Notes: generated from the letters alone by a model not told the origin. A DNA stretch of 64,000 nt from Amycolatopsis echigonensis (GCF_014174495.1 NZ_JACJHR010000033.1:1-64000), one strand, 5' to 3'; shown: positions 1-8,411, counted from the stretch's first letter. Numbers and translations: made by a program.

Positions 1-121
1 GCCGATGGCGGGCCAGCGCGGCGAGGGCTCCGAAGACCACCAGAACCGCTACACCAAGGGCAGCGCCTTCGACTTCCTCGAGGACCTGCCGGACGCGTAC
101 CCGCCCGTGCTGGGCGAGTGA
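1..121 (+). CDS. C-terminal end of a PPE-domain-like ESX protein (partial)
   Basis: Only the last ~39 codons are inside the window; the frame starts at base 2 and stops with TGA at 119-121. The tail contains GQRGEGSEDHQNRY and ends in YPPVLGE. PPE-domain proteins of Pseudonocardiaceae commonly end in a GQRGE...PPVIGE-like tail, and the next gene is EspG, the chaperone that binds PPE proteins, so a PPE substrate of a type VII system is likely. The assignment rests on this short tail and on position; the PPE domain itself lies upstream of the window. The gene is followed after 6 bases by the espG-like gene, so the two are probably cotranscribed. Confidence 0.5.
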   Translation, partial: PMAGQRGEGSEDHQNRYTKGSAFDFLEDLPDAYPPVLGE

Positions 122-127
122 GGCGGG

Positions 128-949
128 ATGGCCAGACATCTGCCCGAGGTCGACGGGATCGCGCTCTCGCATCTGGAATTCGACCTGCTGTGGTCGGACT
201 TCGACCTCGGTCCGACGCCGTATCCGCTTGAAGTGCCGTCGCACGGGCAGACGATGGACGAACGCGACCGGCTCGGCGCGCAGGTCGCGGAGAGTCTCGC
301 GGCGGCCGGGCTGCTCGACGACGAGGACGAACCGCATCCGCGGCTCGGCCAGGTGTTCGCGGTGCTGGCCGAACCGGCGTTTTCGGTCGACCTGCTGGTG
401 TTCCGCGATCCGCCGCTGCGCGCGCTCGCCGCGGCCGGGCGCAAACTCGGCGTGCTGGCGGTTCTCGACGCGGCTGAACTCGCGCTGCGGCCGTGCCTGC
501 CGGACGACGTCCCGCAGCTCGCGGCGAGTGTCATCGGCCCCGCCGAACCCGGGCCCGGCAACGCGGTGCGGTTGCCGCGCGAGGCCTTTTCCGAAGCTAT
601 GCAAGCGTTTGCGGACCACGGGCACGGTGCGTTCGAGCGAGTGCTCGGCCGGGCCGGTCTCACCGGTCGCGATCTGCGCGCGATTTCGACGCTCGTCGCC
701 ACGCCGCGCGTCGCGTACGGCCAGTTCGCGGTCAACGGTCCGGGCGGCCGTTCGCCGGTGGTCGCTTGGTACGACACGGAGGCGGGCCGGTACGGCGCGG
801 TCGTGCGCGAGTCCGCGGGCACGAAATGGGTCACCCTCGCGCCCGCGGACCACGCGTGGCTCGCCGACCGGATACAGGAACTCGGACGCGGGGTGTCGTC
901 CGTTCGGGGGACTAGGGAACCGGCAGACGAAGGGTTCCGTCTCACTTAA
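128..949 (+). CDS. ESX secretion-associated protein, EspG family
   Basis: A 273-residue cytosolic protein that fits the EspG family in length and pattern: an N-terminal segment beginning with a short hydrophobic strand (ALSHLEFDLLW), a central beta region, and a C-terminal region with FAVNGPGG and VAWYDTEAGRYG strands typical of the family. EspG proteins bind the tip of PE/PPE dimers and deliver them to the type VII secretion machine. The ATG at 128 follows AGGCGGG and lies 6 bases after the stop of the PPE-like gene, which supports a chaperone-substrate pair. No membrane segment or signal peptide is seen. Family assignment is by pattern recognition. Confidence 0.8.
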   Translation: MARHLPEVDGIALSHLEFDLLWSDFDLGPTPYPLEVPSHGQTMDERDRLGAQVAESLAAAGLLDDEDEPHPRLGQVFAVLAEPAFSVDLLVFRDPPLRALAAAGRKLGVLAVLDAAELALRPCLPDDVPQLAASVIGPAEPGPGNAVRLPREAFSEAMQAFADHGHGAFERVLGRAGLTGRDLRAISTLVATPRVAYGQFAVNGPGGRSPVVAWYDTEAGRYGAVVRESAGTKWVTLAPADHAWLADRIQELGRGVSSVRGTREPADEGFRLT

Positions 950-985
950 GGCAGCGGCGAAGCGCCCTGCTGAAGGGGGCAGGAG

Positions 986-1768
986 ATGAGCAAGTTGTCG
1001 GCCGAGGAAATCGCCCGGCACGCGTACCGGGCGGGGTTCCGCGGGCACGCGCTGACCACCGCGGTCGCGGTGGCGCTGGCGGAATCGGGCGGGAACCCCC
1101 GTGCGCACAACGGGACCCCGCCGGACAACTCGTACGGGCTGTGGCAGGTCAACATGCTCGGCTCGCTCGGGCCCGCCCGCCGCCACGAGTTCCATCTGCA
1201 CTCCAACGACCAACTGTTCAACGCGGACGAGAACGCCAAGGCGGCCTGGGCCATTTCGGGGCACGGCACCAGCTTCCAGCCGTGGTCCACCTACACCAAC
1301 GGCGCGTACAAAAGCCATCTCGCCGCCGCGCGCAAGGCCGCCGAGGATGTCACCCGCCACCACGGCAAGGACGGCCATCATCCCCACAAAGCCGACCACC
1401 GCACGCACAAACCGCACCACGGCAAGGGCGGCAAGGGCGGCGGGTTCAAGGCCGATCTCGAACAGTTCCTCGCCTACGAGCGCACCACCGAGCACGTCGC
1501 GGACGAACTGGTTTCGGTCGGCAGGAAGACGGTGCACCGGGTCACCGGGATCGCCAAGGACAGCTTCGGGAAGGTCGGCCAGGAAACCGGATTCTCCGAC
1601 GCGCTGGGGGATTTCAGCCGTTCGCTGGAATCGCAGGTGCGCGCCACCGGGGCGCACGCGCGCACGCTGAGCGCTTCGGTGTTCCGGGCCCGGCAGGCGT
1701 ACGCGGGCGCCGATGCCGACGCCGGCGCGGCGATCCGCGAACACGACATCAAGGGCATTCTGGGCTGA
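986..1768 (+). CDS. Transglycosylase/lysozyme-like (SLT) peptidoglycan hydrolase
   Basis: 260 residues. The N-terminal ~110 residues look like an SLT/lysozyme fold: ALAESGGNP carries the likely catalytic Glu, followed by DNSYGLWQVN, ENAKAAW and FQPWSTYTNG, all typical of soluble lytic transglycosylases. It would cleave glycan strands. There is no Sec signal peptide, so export by the neighbouring ESX system is possible (inference). Residues ~125-155 are a His/Lys/Gly-rich linker and the C-terminal ~100 residues are helical. A purine-rich ribosome binding site (AGGGGGCAGGAG) precedes ATG 986. The next gene is a CHAP hydrolase, so the pair could attack both glycan and peptide bonds of the wall. 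Confidence 0.75.
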   Translation: MSKLSAEEIARHAYRAGFRGHALTTAVAVALAESGGNPRAHNGTPPDNSYGLWQVNMLGSLGPARRHEFHLHSNDQLFNADENAKAAWAISGHGTSFQPWSTYTNGAYKSHLAAARKAAEDVTRHHGKDGHHPHKADHRTHKPHHGKGGKGGGFKADLEQFLAYERTTEHVADELVSVGRKTVHRVTGIAKDSFGKVGQETGFSDALGDFSRSLESQVRATGAHARTLSASVFRARQAYAGADADAGAAIREHDIKGILG

Positions 1769-1778
1769 GGGGGAATCC

Positions 1779-2885
1779 GTGCTGGACACCGCAGGGGTCG
1801 CGACGCTGTTCGCGGACGAGATGAAAACGCACCACGGCAAGCTCCAGGGCAAGGCCGCGGAGTCGCAGGCCGCGCAGCACGCGCTGCAGCAGGCCGCGCA
1901 CGAGATCACCGAACAGTACGAGGCGCAGCGCAAGGCCGCGCACGCGCTGCTGAACACGTGGCACAGCAAGGCGAATCCGGCGTTCGAACACGACACTGAC
2001 AAGTTCGGCCGCGATCTCAAGGTCACCGCGCAGGCGAGCACGCACGGAGCGAAGGTGGTCGGCGAGGTCACCGACGCGCTCGCCGGGCGGCACCAGGCGA
2101 CCGGCAAGCTGATCGACGAGTTCGCCGCGAAGGCGCGGAAGATCATCGATGCCGGATACGTCCTGGCGCGCAACGGAAGCCCGGCCGCGCTGCTGATGGC
2201 GATCGCCGACGTGGCCGACCTGGCCGGCAAGTACCTGAAGGAATCCGGCGGGCACTTGAAGAACGCCCGCACGGAGATGGAAGAGGCAGCCCGGAAGCTG
2301 CGCGCGCTGCAGAAGGACCTGAACCACGACGGCGTCGCCGACCCGGGCGGAACGCACCGCGGCAAGCCGGGGAAGCATCGCGAGCACGAGCAGCATAAAA
2401 AGCACGAAGCGCACCAAAAGCACCAGCAGCACCACGGGTCCACGCACGCGAGCCACAGCAGGAAGGTCGACGAGATCCTCGACCACGCGCAGCACAACCT
2501 CGGCTACCACGAGGGCCCGAACAACCGGAACAAATGGGGCCCGACCGGACAGCCGTGGTGCGCGTACTTCGCGACGTCGATGTGGCGCTCCGCAGGGGTG
2601 GACATCCCGAAGTACGGCTTCACCGGCGACGTCTACAAGTGGGGCCAGCGCCACCACCTCGCCTACGACCGCGCCGCGCTCGCGCACAACGCCCGCCCGG
2701 GTGACACGATCCTGTTCGGCGACGGTCCGTCGTGGGGCGAGAGCCACCACATCGGGATCATCGAAAAAGTCGAGGGCAACAAGATCACCACGATCGAGGG
2801 CAACGCGAACGACCAGGTCGAGCGCCTCACGTACACGCTGCCGCGCGACCTGCACAAGTTCTACGGCGGGGTGCACCCGCAGTGA
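1779..2885 (+). CDS. CHAP-domain cell-wall amidase/peptidase with coiled-coil N-terminus
   Basis: 368 residues from GTG 1779, chosen because it follows GAGGGGGAA and clears the preceding stop; an upstream ATG at 1713 would overlap the SLT gene by 56 bases. Residues ~1-190 are long charged helices resembling ESX substrate-type coiled coils. Residues ~200-225 are a His/Lys-rich low-complexity linker. The C-terminal ~120 residues are a CHAP domain: QPWCAYFATSMW carries the catalytic Cys and ESHHIGIIEKV the His, with an IEGNAN strand after it. CHAP domains cut peptidoglycan peptides. There is no Sec signal, so ESX-linked export is again possible. The stop overlaps the next start (GTGA). Confidence 0.78.
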   Translation: MLDTAGVATLFADEMKTHHGKLQGKAAESQAAQHALQQAAHEITEQYEAQRKAAHALLNTWHSKANPAFEHDTDKFGRDLKVTAQASTHGAKVVGEVTDALAGRHQATGKLIDEFAAKARKIIDAGYVLARNGSPAALLMAIADVADLAGKYLKESGGHLKNARTEMEEAARKLRALQKDLNHDGVADPGGTHRGKPGKHREHEQHKKHEAHQKHQQHHGSTHASHSRKVDEILDHAQHNLGYHEGPNNRNKWGPTGQPWCAYFATSMWRSAGVDIPKYGFTGDVYKWGQRHHLAYDRAALAHNARPGDTILFGDGPSWGESHHIGIIEKVEGNKITTIEGNANDQVERLTYTLPRDLHKFYGGVHPQ

Positions 2886-3199
2886 GCATCACCGGCACGG
2901 CGCGACACGCCGGGGTGACAGTCGAGGTCGCGCCCGGCGGAGCCCTGCGCACCCTGGAACTGACCGCAGACGCCCTCCGCGGCGGCGGTCCCCGGCTGGC
3001 GGACACGATCCTGCGCGCGGTACGCGAGGCTGCCGCTGAGGCGAACGAACGCGCCCGCCGAGCCCTGGAAGCAGAACTAGGAGATCTCGGCGGCTCCGGC
3101 GGTCTCAGCGGTGCCGAACTGAGCCGTCTCGGCCTCGGCACCGAGGAAGGCCTGGCCGACCGGGCCGAAAACACCACCCCGGACACGTGGAGGGTGTGA
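2882..3199 (+). CDS. YbaB/EbfC-like small protein of the ESX locus
   Basis: 105 residues from GTG 2882, which overlaps the stop of the CHAP gene. The first ~60 residues read like the YbaB/EbfC nucleoid-associated fold as it occurs beside actinobacterial ESX genes: a beta strand VTVEVAPGGALRTLELT, a turn, then a long helix LADTILRAVREAAAEANERA. The C-terminus (GLSGAELSRLGLGTEEG) is acidic and probably flexible. In ESX loci such proteins are frequent, but their role (DNA binding or folding of substrates) is not settled. It is translationally coupled on both sides: its TGA overlaps the ATG of the next gene. Confidence 0.6.
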   Translation: MSITGTARHAGVTVEVAPGGALRTLELTADALRGGGPRLADTILRAVREAAAEANERARRALEAELGDLGGSGGLSGAELSRLGLGTEEGLADRAENTTPDTWRV

Positions 3200-3900
3200 T
3201 GACGGAGGCGAACTGGGGCAACCCGGCCGAGGACCAGCGCGCGGCCGCAGGCGAGAGCGGTTCTGGCGGTGCGGAGGTCGCCGCAGCGGCGCGGCCTGCG
3301 CCCGGCGGGCACCCAGCTCAGCCGGTGATCGAGGAGCGAGCCGCCGCGTTCGAGCGAGGGGCAGCCGGGCTTTCGGGCCAGTTCGCGGGCGAAGGTCCCG
3401 AGGCTCCGGGCGAGTCCCGTGCACTGGTCGAGGCAGCCGATCCCGCCGGAGACGAGCGAGGCATCGACGAGCTGATCGAGATCGCCGAGGAAATCCCGGA
3501 TCAGCTGGGCCTGTCCGAAGGCCTCGCCGCCATCCGCGCGACGGCTAGTGGCGAGGGATTGAGCGTCACGGTGAACCTGCACGGCATGCTCGTCCACCTG
3601 GACATCGGCGAGTCCGCGCTCGAACTGGGCCCCGCCGCGCTGGCCGCCGAGATCTCGCGGCTCAGCACCGAGGCTGGCTCGCTGGCGTTGCAGCAGGGTC
3701 TGCGGGCCGTCCGCGCGGGGTGCGTCCCGGCGGTCGCGGCGGCCGTCGAAGACGAGTTGGCGCTGGACGACGTTCCGGAAGCTCCCCAGCCCGCCCAGGA
3801 GGCACCGCGCGAGCCTGAACCGGCGCGGGTCTCGCGGCGTCGGGCTCCGGTCGACGACCAGGACGACGAAGGGTTCGTGCTCACCCCGGTCAAGGACTGA
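3199..3900 (+). CDS. Hypothetical protein with a second YbaB-like segment
   Basis: 233 residues from ATG 3199, overlapping the upstream stop by one base. The protein is Ala/Glu-rich. Residues ~1-90 look disordered or helical. Residues ~118-165 (SVTVNLHGMLVHLDIG, then a helix LAAEISRLSTEAGSLAL) repeat the strand-strand-helix pattern of the gene before it, so it may be a larger YbaB-like paralogue. The C-terminal ~45 residues are Pro/Glu/Arg-rich and likely unstructured. No catalytic motif, signal peptide or membrane helix is visible. Its position at the end of the ESX-linked operon suggests a role as accessory or partner of the preceding small protein; this is inference. Confidence 0.55.
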   Translation: MTEANWGNPAEDQRAAAGESGSGGAEVAAAARPAPGGHPAQPVIEERAAAFERGAAGLSGQFAGEGPEAPGESRALVEAADPAGDERGIDELIEIAEEIPDQLGLSEGLAAIRATASGEGLSVTVNLHGMLVHLDIGESALELGPAALAAEISRLSTEAGSLALQQGLRAVRAGCVPAVAAAVEDELALDDVPEAPQPAQEAPREPEPARVSRRRAPVDDQDDEGFVLTPVKD

Positions 3901-3973
3901 ACGACGCGCCCGCATCCCCCGCCCTCGGTGCGTCCCCGAGCGCCTGACCGCGCCCGATGCCATCCTGTGAGGC

Positions 3974-4165
3974 ATGACCCACTACGCACTGACCCAGTCC
4001 GTGGCGATCGCGACCGATCTCGAGGCCAAGGGGTTCCTCGGCACAGTCGGGAAAATCGCCGCCGCCACCGTCATCTTCTTCATCGCGATCGGTCTGATCG
4101 TCGGGCTCATCATCGGGTACTTCATCGGCCGTTCGGTGGGACGGCGCCAGAGCACCGGCGGCTGA
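3974..4165 (+). CDS. Small single-pass membrane protein
   Basis: 63 residues. A short polar N-terminus is followed by one strongly hydrophobic helix (about residues 31-54, TVIFFIAIGLIVGLIIGYFIG) with glycines spaced like a helix-packing motif, then a basic tail RSVGRRQ that should stay in the cytosol. The ATG follows GTGAGGC with workable spacing. It lies 73 bases after the ESX-linked operon and before a hairpin terminator, so it may form a separate short transcript. Function is unknown. Confidence 0.6.
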   Translation: MTHYALTQSVAIATDLEAKGFLGTVGKIAAATVIFFIAIGLIVGLIIGYFIGRSVGRRQSTGG

Positions 4166-4196
4166 TCGGGTTAACCCGGCTGTCCGGAACGGGACA

Positions 4197-4235
4197 GAAC
4201 CTCGCGCGGGGCTTCACCGGCACCCGCGCGGGTTC
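4197..4235 (+). terminator. Hairpin terminator after the small membrane gene
   Basis: Arms GAACCTCGCGCGGG and CCCGCGCGGGTTC face each other across a 12-base loop with one bulged base, followed by TTATT. It sits between the small membrane gene and the GH76 gene. A separate perfect palindrome CGGGTTAACCCG lies just upstream at 4167-4178. Confidence 0.6.
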
Positions 4236-4276
4236 TTATTCTGGGCGGAAATTCACCCGGCCGAGGGGACGAGTCC

Positions 4277-6064
4277 ATGCGGACCGTGCTCGTACTGCTG
4301 CTCGTGTTCGCCTCGTTGACTGTCCCGCGCGCGGCCGCGGACACCGCCGCTTTCTGCGCGCTCTCGTGCGACACCCTCGATCCGTCGCGGGCAGCGCAGG
4401 AGAGTTTCCCCTTGCCGGACAAGGACATCAACGGCCGGGTGCTGCGGCTGCACGTGTCCGATCCGGACGGAATGGCCTGGGCCAGCATCGACAACGGCCG
4501 CACCGGCGACGCGGTGTGGCTCGACCGGTCCTGGGACGGCGGCCGCACCTGGGACGGCCTCCTGGGCAAAGCGAGCATTCCGGACACCTGGACCGGCACC
4601 CGCACGCTCATGTACAACCTCACCGACCCGGTCGGCCACCGCCGCGGCCTGCTCCGGGCCTGCGGAGACGCACAAGCGGTCGCGTGCACGGCCTGGATCT
4701 ACCCGACCGTGTGCGCCGCAGCGTGCGACGGTTCCCCACCCGGTGTCGGCGACCACCAGCCGGTGCCGGGCGCGACGATCTTCGGTCGAGCCGTCCGGCT
4801 CCACTTCGACGACCGCGGAATGGCCTGGGCCAGCATCGATTCCGGCGGCCCCGGCGATGAAACCTGGCTCGACCGGTCGTGGGACGCAGGCGCCACCTGG
4901 CCCGACGGCTCGTCCCTCGGCCGCACGAGTGTCCCCGCCGGGGCGACCGCGACACAGACCGCAACGTTCGCCGCCCGAGATCCACGCGGACGGATGAACG
5001 GGGGCGCCGTTCGGGCGTGCGGCCGGCAAGCCTCTCACCAAGAGGGCACCTGCACCGAGTGGGCACGCCCCGTCCCGTCTCGAGTCGCCGCCGGCGTCGA
5101 CGCTTTGCTGTGGTCACAGGACATTTACCGAGCCTGGTGGCCGTCGAGCTGGTGGAATTCGGCAATTGCGGTGACCGCCTTGGCGGATTCCGGAGTGCCC
5201 GACCTGGACCCGGTACTGGCAAGGGTTTTCGACGTGAACCGGGCGGCGTTCCCCGCCGGAGCACGCAGCTCCGACCCGATCGACGGCGACTTCATCAGCC
5301 GATCGATCGACGACACCGCATGGTGGGGCCTGGCCTGGCTCGCGGCCTACGACCGTACGCACGACACCCGGTATCTCGCCGAAGCCACGAAAATCGCCGA
5401 TTACGTGCACGGTTTCTGGGACCCCAGCACCTGCGGCGGGGGAGTGTGGTGGGATCGCGAACGGACGTACAAAAATGCCGTCACCAGCGGTCTCTACCTT
5501 CGCCTCGCGGCCGCCCTGCACCGCCGCCTAGACGGCGACACCGAATGGCTCGCGCGCGCCCGCACGGCCGGTGACTGGTACCTGCGAAGCGGCCTGATCA
5601 ACTCGGCCGGCCTGGTCAACGACGGCCTGACTTCCGGCTGCGCGAACAACGGCCAGACGGTTTGGACCTACAACCAGGGCCTGGCCATCGGCGGCTTCAC
5701 CGAACTCTGGCGAGCGACCGGTGATCAGTCCTATGTGGATGCCGCCCGCCGACTGGCAGATGCGGCAATGATCGGTCTCACCTCGGACAGAGTGCTGGTA
5801 GAATCGTGTGATACCGGCTCCTGTGATGATAATCAGAAGCAATTCAAGGGCATCTTCCTGCGCTATTTCGGCGATCTAGCGTCAGCGATCGGCGACCAGA
5901 AGTACCGGGATTTCGTGCGGCAGCAAGCGGATTCGATCTGGTCGCGGGACCGTGACTCGCTCAACCGGATCGGCGAACGGTGGGATGGCAGCACGCCGAA
6001 CGCGGTGGATTGGCGGACCCAGGCGTCGGGGCTGGAGGCGTTGATCGCCGCGGCCGCGCAGTAA
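4277..6064 (+). CDS. Secreted glycoside hydrolase family 76 (alpha-1,6-mannanase type)
   Basis: 595 residues with a Sec signal peptide (LVLLLVFASLTV, cleavage likely after AAA near residue 22). Residues ~30-270 hold two similar segments of roughly 100 residues, each with GMAWASID and TWLDRSWD or VWLDRSWD, so a duplicated beta domain that may bind carbohydrate. Residues ~275-595 match GH76: IDDTAWWGLAWLAAYDRT, GGGVWWDRERTYKNAVTSG, WTYNQGLAIGGF and a helical repeat architecture of an (alpha/alpha)6 barrel. GH76 enzymes cleave alpha-1,6-mannan, e.g. in fungal walls or mycobacterial-type lipomannan. The last ~100 bases are overlapped by the extended antisense frame of the amidohydrolase. The gene stands alone after a terminator. 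Confidence 0.85.
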   Translation: MRTVLVLLLVFASLTVPRAAADTAAFCALSCDTLDPSRAAQESFPLPDKDINGRVLRLHVSDPDGMAWASIDNGRTGDAVWLDRSWDGGRTWDGLLGKASIPDTWTGTRTLMYNLTDPVGHRRGLLRACGDAQAVACTAWIYPTVCAAACDGSPPGVGDHQPVPGATIFGRAVRLHFDDRGMAWASIDSGGPGDETWLDRSWDAGATWPDGSSLGRTSVPAGATATQTATFAARDPRGRMNGGAVRACGRQASHQEGTCTEWARPVPSRVAAGVDALLWSQDIYRAWWPSSWWNSAIAVTALADSGVPDLDPVLARVFDVNRAAFPAGARSSDPIDGDFISRSIDDTAWWGLAWLAAYDRTHDTRYLAEATKIADYVHGFWDPSTCGGGVWWDRERTYKNAVTSGLYLRLAAALHRRLDGDTEWLARARTAGDWYLRSGLINSAGLVNDGLTSGCANNGQTVWTYNQGLAIGGFTELWRATGDQSYVDAARRLADAAMIGLTSDRVLVESCDTGSCDDNQKQFKGIFLRYFGDLASAIGDQKYRDFVRQQADSIWSRDRDSLNRIGERWDGSTPNAVDWRTQASGLEALIAAAAQ

Positions 6065-6070
6065 CTGGCG

Positions 6071-6286
6071 ATGGCCGGTCGTCGGGCCGTCGTGTGGCGG
6101 CTGGCGGTGGCTGGTTGTTGGGTCGTCGTGTGGAGGCTGGCGGTGGCTGGTTGTTGGGTCGCCGAGTGGAGGCTGGCGGTGGCCAGTTGTCGGGTCGCCG
6201 AGTGGAGGCTGGCGGCGGCCGTTGGCCAGTTGTCGGGTCGTCGGCTGGCGGCGGCCGTTGGCCGGTCGTCGGGATGCCGTGTGGTG
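6071..6286. repeat. 36-bp tandem repeat array (at least five units)
   Basis: Units of exactly 36 bases start at 6071, 6107, 6143, 6179 and 6215, each ending in CTGGCG; a sixth degenerate unit follows from 6251. Typical core: GGTTGTTGGGTCG then GTGGAGGCTGGCG. There are no spacers. The array begins 7 bases after the GH76 stop. Because 36 is a multiple of 3, the antisense frame reads a 12-residue repeat rich in Pro, Arg and Asn/Asp. Confidence 0.85.
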
Positions 6287-6328
6287 GCGGGCGTTGGCCG
6301 GTCGGTGGGCCGTCGTGTGATGGCTGGT

Positions 6329-6404
6329 CGTCGGGATGCTGTGTGGTGGCTGGGATGCTGCGCGGTCGTCGGGATGCTGTGTGGTGGCTGGGATGCTGCG
6401 CGGT
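6329..6404. repeat. 38-bp tandem duplication in low-complexity DNA
   Basis: Two identical 38-base units (6329-6366 and 6367-6404) beginning CGTCGGGATGCTGTG are followed by a partial third. The whole 6065-6882 interval is low-complexity DNA on the plus strand, rich in GTGGTGG, GTCGGGATG and GATGCTG, and shows no independent gene. It is the 3' flank of the amidohydrolase gene. Confidence 0.8.
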
Positions 6405-6882
6405 CGTCGGGATGTGACCTGTCGGCCGAGAGGCTGTGTGGTCGCCGGGTTTCCGCACTGTGGCCGGGGCCGTCGCGTGGTCGTCGAGATGTCGCATGGT
6501 TGTCGGGATGCTTTGTGGCGGCTGGGATCCTGCGGGTGGTTGGCACGCTGTCATCGCGGCGAGGTCGCGTGGTGGCACGAATGTTGCGCGCTGACTGGAG
6601 ATCCTGCGCGGCGGCGGCGACGCCGGGTGGCCATCGGTAGGTTGCGGAGTGGCCGGGATGCTGCGTGGCGCATCGAATGTTGTGTAGTGACGGGACCGTT
6701 CTGCGGCGATCGGGATGCGGCGCGGTCGGCGGGATGCCGCATGGCGGTCGGGACGTTGGGGTCGTCGGAAGGTCCCGTGGTGAGCGGCATATCGCGTGGA
6801 CGCAGCGTGGCACCGCGCATGACCTGCCGCCACCGGATCCGGCGTGCGCGACCGCGTGGCCTGGCCCAGCCGACGAGGCGCG

Positions 6883-8060
6883 TCAGGAGCCGTTGCGCCA
6901 GACGCGGCGGATTGAGAGGGTGTCGCCGATGGTGGCCGTGGGTCGCCGGCGACCAGTACGAGGTCTGCGCGGAGACCGGGCTTGATGCGGCCTCGGTCGG
7001 TCAGTCCGAAGCGCCGCGCTGGGACGGAGGTCGCTGCTCGCAGGGCTTCGGCCGGTGTGAATCCCGCCGTCGTCAGGAGGCGCAGTTCGTCGTGCAGGCT
7101 CGCTCCGTGGGCCATCCCGGGCGCGCCGAGGTGTGCCGCGTCCGTGCCCGCGAGGATGCTGACCCCGGCTTCCTTGAGTGCGGCCAACGTTTCCAGTGCG
7201 TAGTCGAAGTACGAACGGGGGCTGGTGGCCATCGCGCCGCACAGGTTGTCTCGCCATTCTGGAGCCAGCTTGGGATAAACCCGCCGATCCTCAGCGAGCC
7301 GTCGACCGGCGGGCTCGCCGGTGATGGACGCGATCACCGTCAACGTGGGAATGACGAACGTGTCGGCAGCAGCGACCTTTGCGATCAACTCCACGGTGGG
7401 CGGCCGATCGAAGAAGAGATGAGTGAGCCCGTCCACTCCCGCGTCGACGACCTGCTCGGCGGTTTCCGCGGTCATCGCGTGCGCCAGCACCATTTTCCCG
7501 CGACGGTGACTCTCGCGAACCGTCGCATCGACCAACTCGGGAGCGAGGCGGGGCAGCGTGTCGCTTCCGAACAGCCGTCCGTCCTCCACCAGCACCTTGA
7601 GGTAGTCGGCCCCTTCCGCGATCCGGGCCTCGACAAACGCCGCTACCTCGTCCGGACGGGTGGCAGTCGGCCACGGCGGGTCGCCTTCGCCCTTCCTCAG
7701 TTGATGCGGATGCCCGCCCGCGGGGGTGAGCCCGATGGACGGAGAACGCACGTCCGCGAGGTCATTCGACGCGGCGACCTGGCTGCGCAACGGAATCATC
7801 TGGTGCGGCATCGAAAGCATGTCGAATTCAGTGGTGACCCCGAATGCCAACGCCTGGCGGAGCGACTCCGCGCCGGTGTGGGTGTGCGCGTCGATGAGCC
7901 CGGGCAGCAGGGTGGCACCGGACCCGTCGATGAGCTCAACCCCGTCGGGGTGACCGCCTCCGACGCTGGCGATCTTGCCGTCGGCGACTTCGACGTCCAC
8001 GGTTCCTAGCGAATTCTCGCCGTCGAAGACGCGCGCGCCCGTGATGACGAAGTGGTTCAC
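6883..8060 (-). CDS. Amidohydrolase family protein, apparently frameshifted near its C-terminus
   Basis: Start chosen at GTG 8060 behind CAGGAG; the next residues are NHFVITGARVFDG. Metal-dependent amidohydrolase (imidazolonepropionase/prolidase-like): LPGLIDAHTHTG holds the first metal-binding His pair, KMVLAHAMT and GLTHLF later His residues, and ILAGTDAAHLG the catalytic Asp; the C-terminus begins RIKPGLRADLVLVAGDP. There the intact frame leaves the family pattern and runs on to a stop at 5961 through the repeat array. One added base in the G run at 6940-6942 restores TATIGDTLSIRRVWRNGS and a stop at 6883, giving ~392 residues, the usual family length. So either a recent 1-base deletion or a sequencing error. 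Substrate unknown; it may serve the divergent catabolic operon. Confidence 0.75.
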
Positions 8061-8374
8061 GGAGCACTCCTGGCAGGTTTCGTGCTGACTCCGGAACGGT
8101 AAGCCGAGGTGATCATGGTGCCAAGAAGGCACTTTTCGGCTAGCTGGTGAGGCCGAGGTGACCACGTTGCCCGGACGCGAGAAGTCGCTCGGCAACCGTC
8201 ACGGGCGCTCCCCGCGCGGCGTCGGCACGGGGAAGGAGTGCCACCCGGTGAGGACCAAGGCTGCTCAGCCGGGAGAGTCGAAGCAGGCGATCCGGTGGCC
8301 CCGCAGGTCCGGAGACCCCTCCCCGGAAGGCCGAGCCCGCTCGGTCCCACCGGTGCCACCTCGGCAAACGCCTC
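8061..8374. other. Divergent intergenic region, no gene seen
   Basis: About 350 bases separate the amidohydrolase (minus) and GntR (plus) starts. The plus strand contains hairpins, including GTTGCC paired with GGCAAC around 8167-8205 enclosing GCGA/TCGC, and a GGGG/CCCC-rich stem near 8215-8240. No convincing open frame with a ribosome binding site was found. The interval ends in the GntR promoter. Confidence 0.5.
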
Positions 8375-8405
8375 TTGCCCGCCTGCCATGCGTGATGTAT
8401 ACATC
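8375..8405 (+). promoter_or_regulatory. Promoter with overlapping GntR-type operator; probable leaderless start
   Basis: TTGCCC (8375-8380) and TATACA (8398-8403) are separated by exactly 17 bases, a good -35/-10 pair. The -10 lies inside a perfect 12-base palindrome GATGTATACATC (8394-8405). The GntR ATG at 8412 is where transcription would be expected to begin, 8-9 bases after the -10, so the mRNA may be leaderless. Palindrome over the -10 implies repression by occlusion. Confidence 0.6.
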
Positions 8406-8411
8406 TTGTCC

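Noticed and set aside
6071..6404. CRISPR-like array of 36- to 38-base repeats
   Set aside because: Units are directly abutted without unique spacers and no cas gene is near; this is a tandem minisatellite.
5961..6882. Genuine Pro/Arg-rich C-terminal domain of the amidohydrolase
   Set aside because: The tail is antisense to tandem repeats and to the GH76 gene, and restoring one base recovers the normal family C-terminus.
8153..8280. Possible SAM-type riboswitch on the plus strand (GGCAACC ... GTGCCACCCGGTGAGGACC)
   Set aside because: GGCAAC pairs fully with an upstream GTTGCC and no P1 partner for GGTGAGGACC was found; the downstream gene is a GntR regulator with its own promoter closer to the start. 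A covariance-model search would decide.
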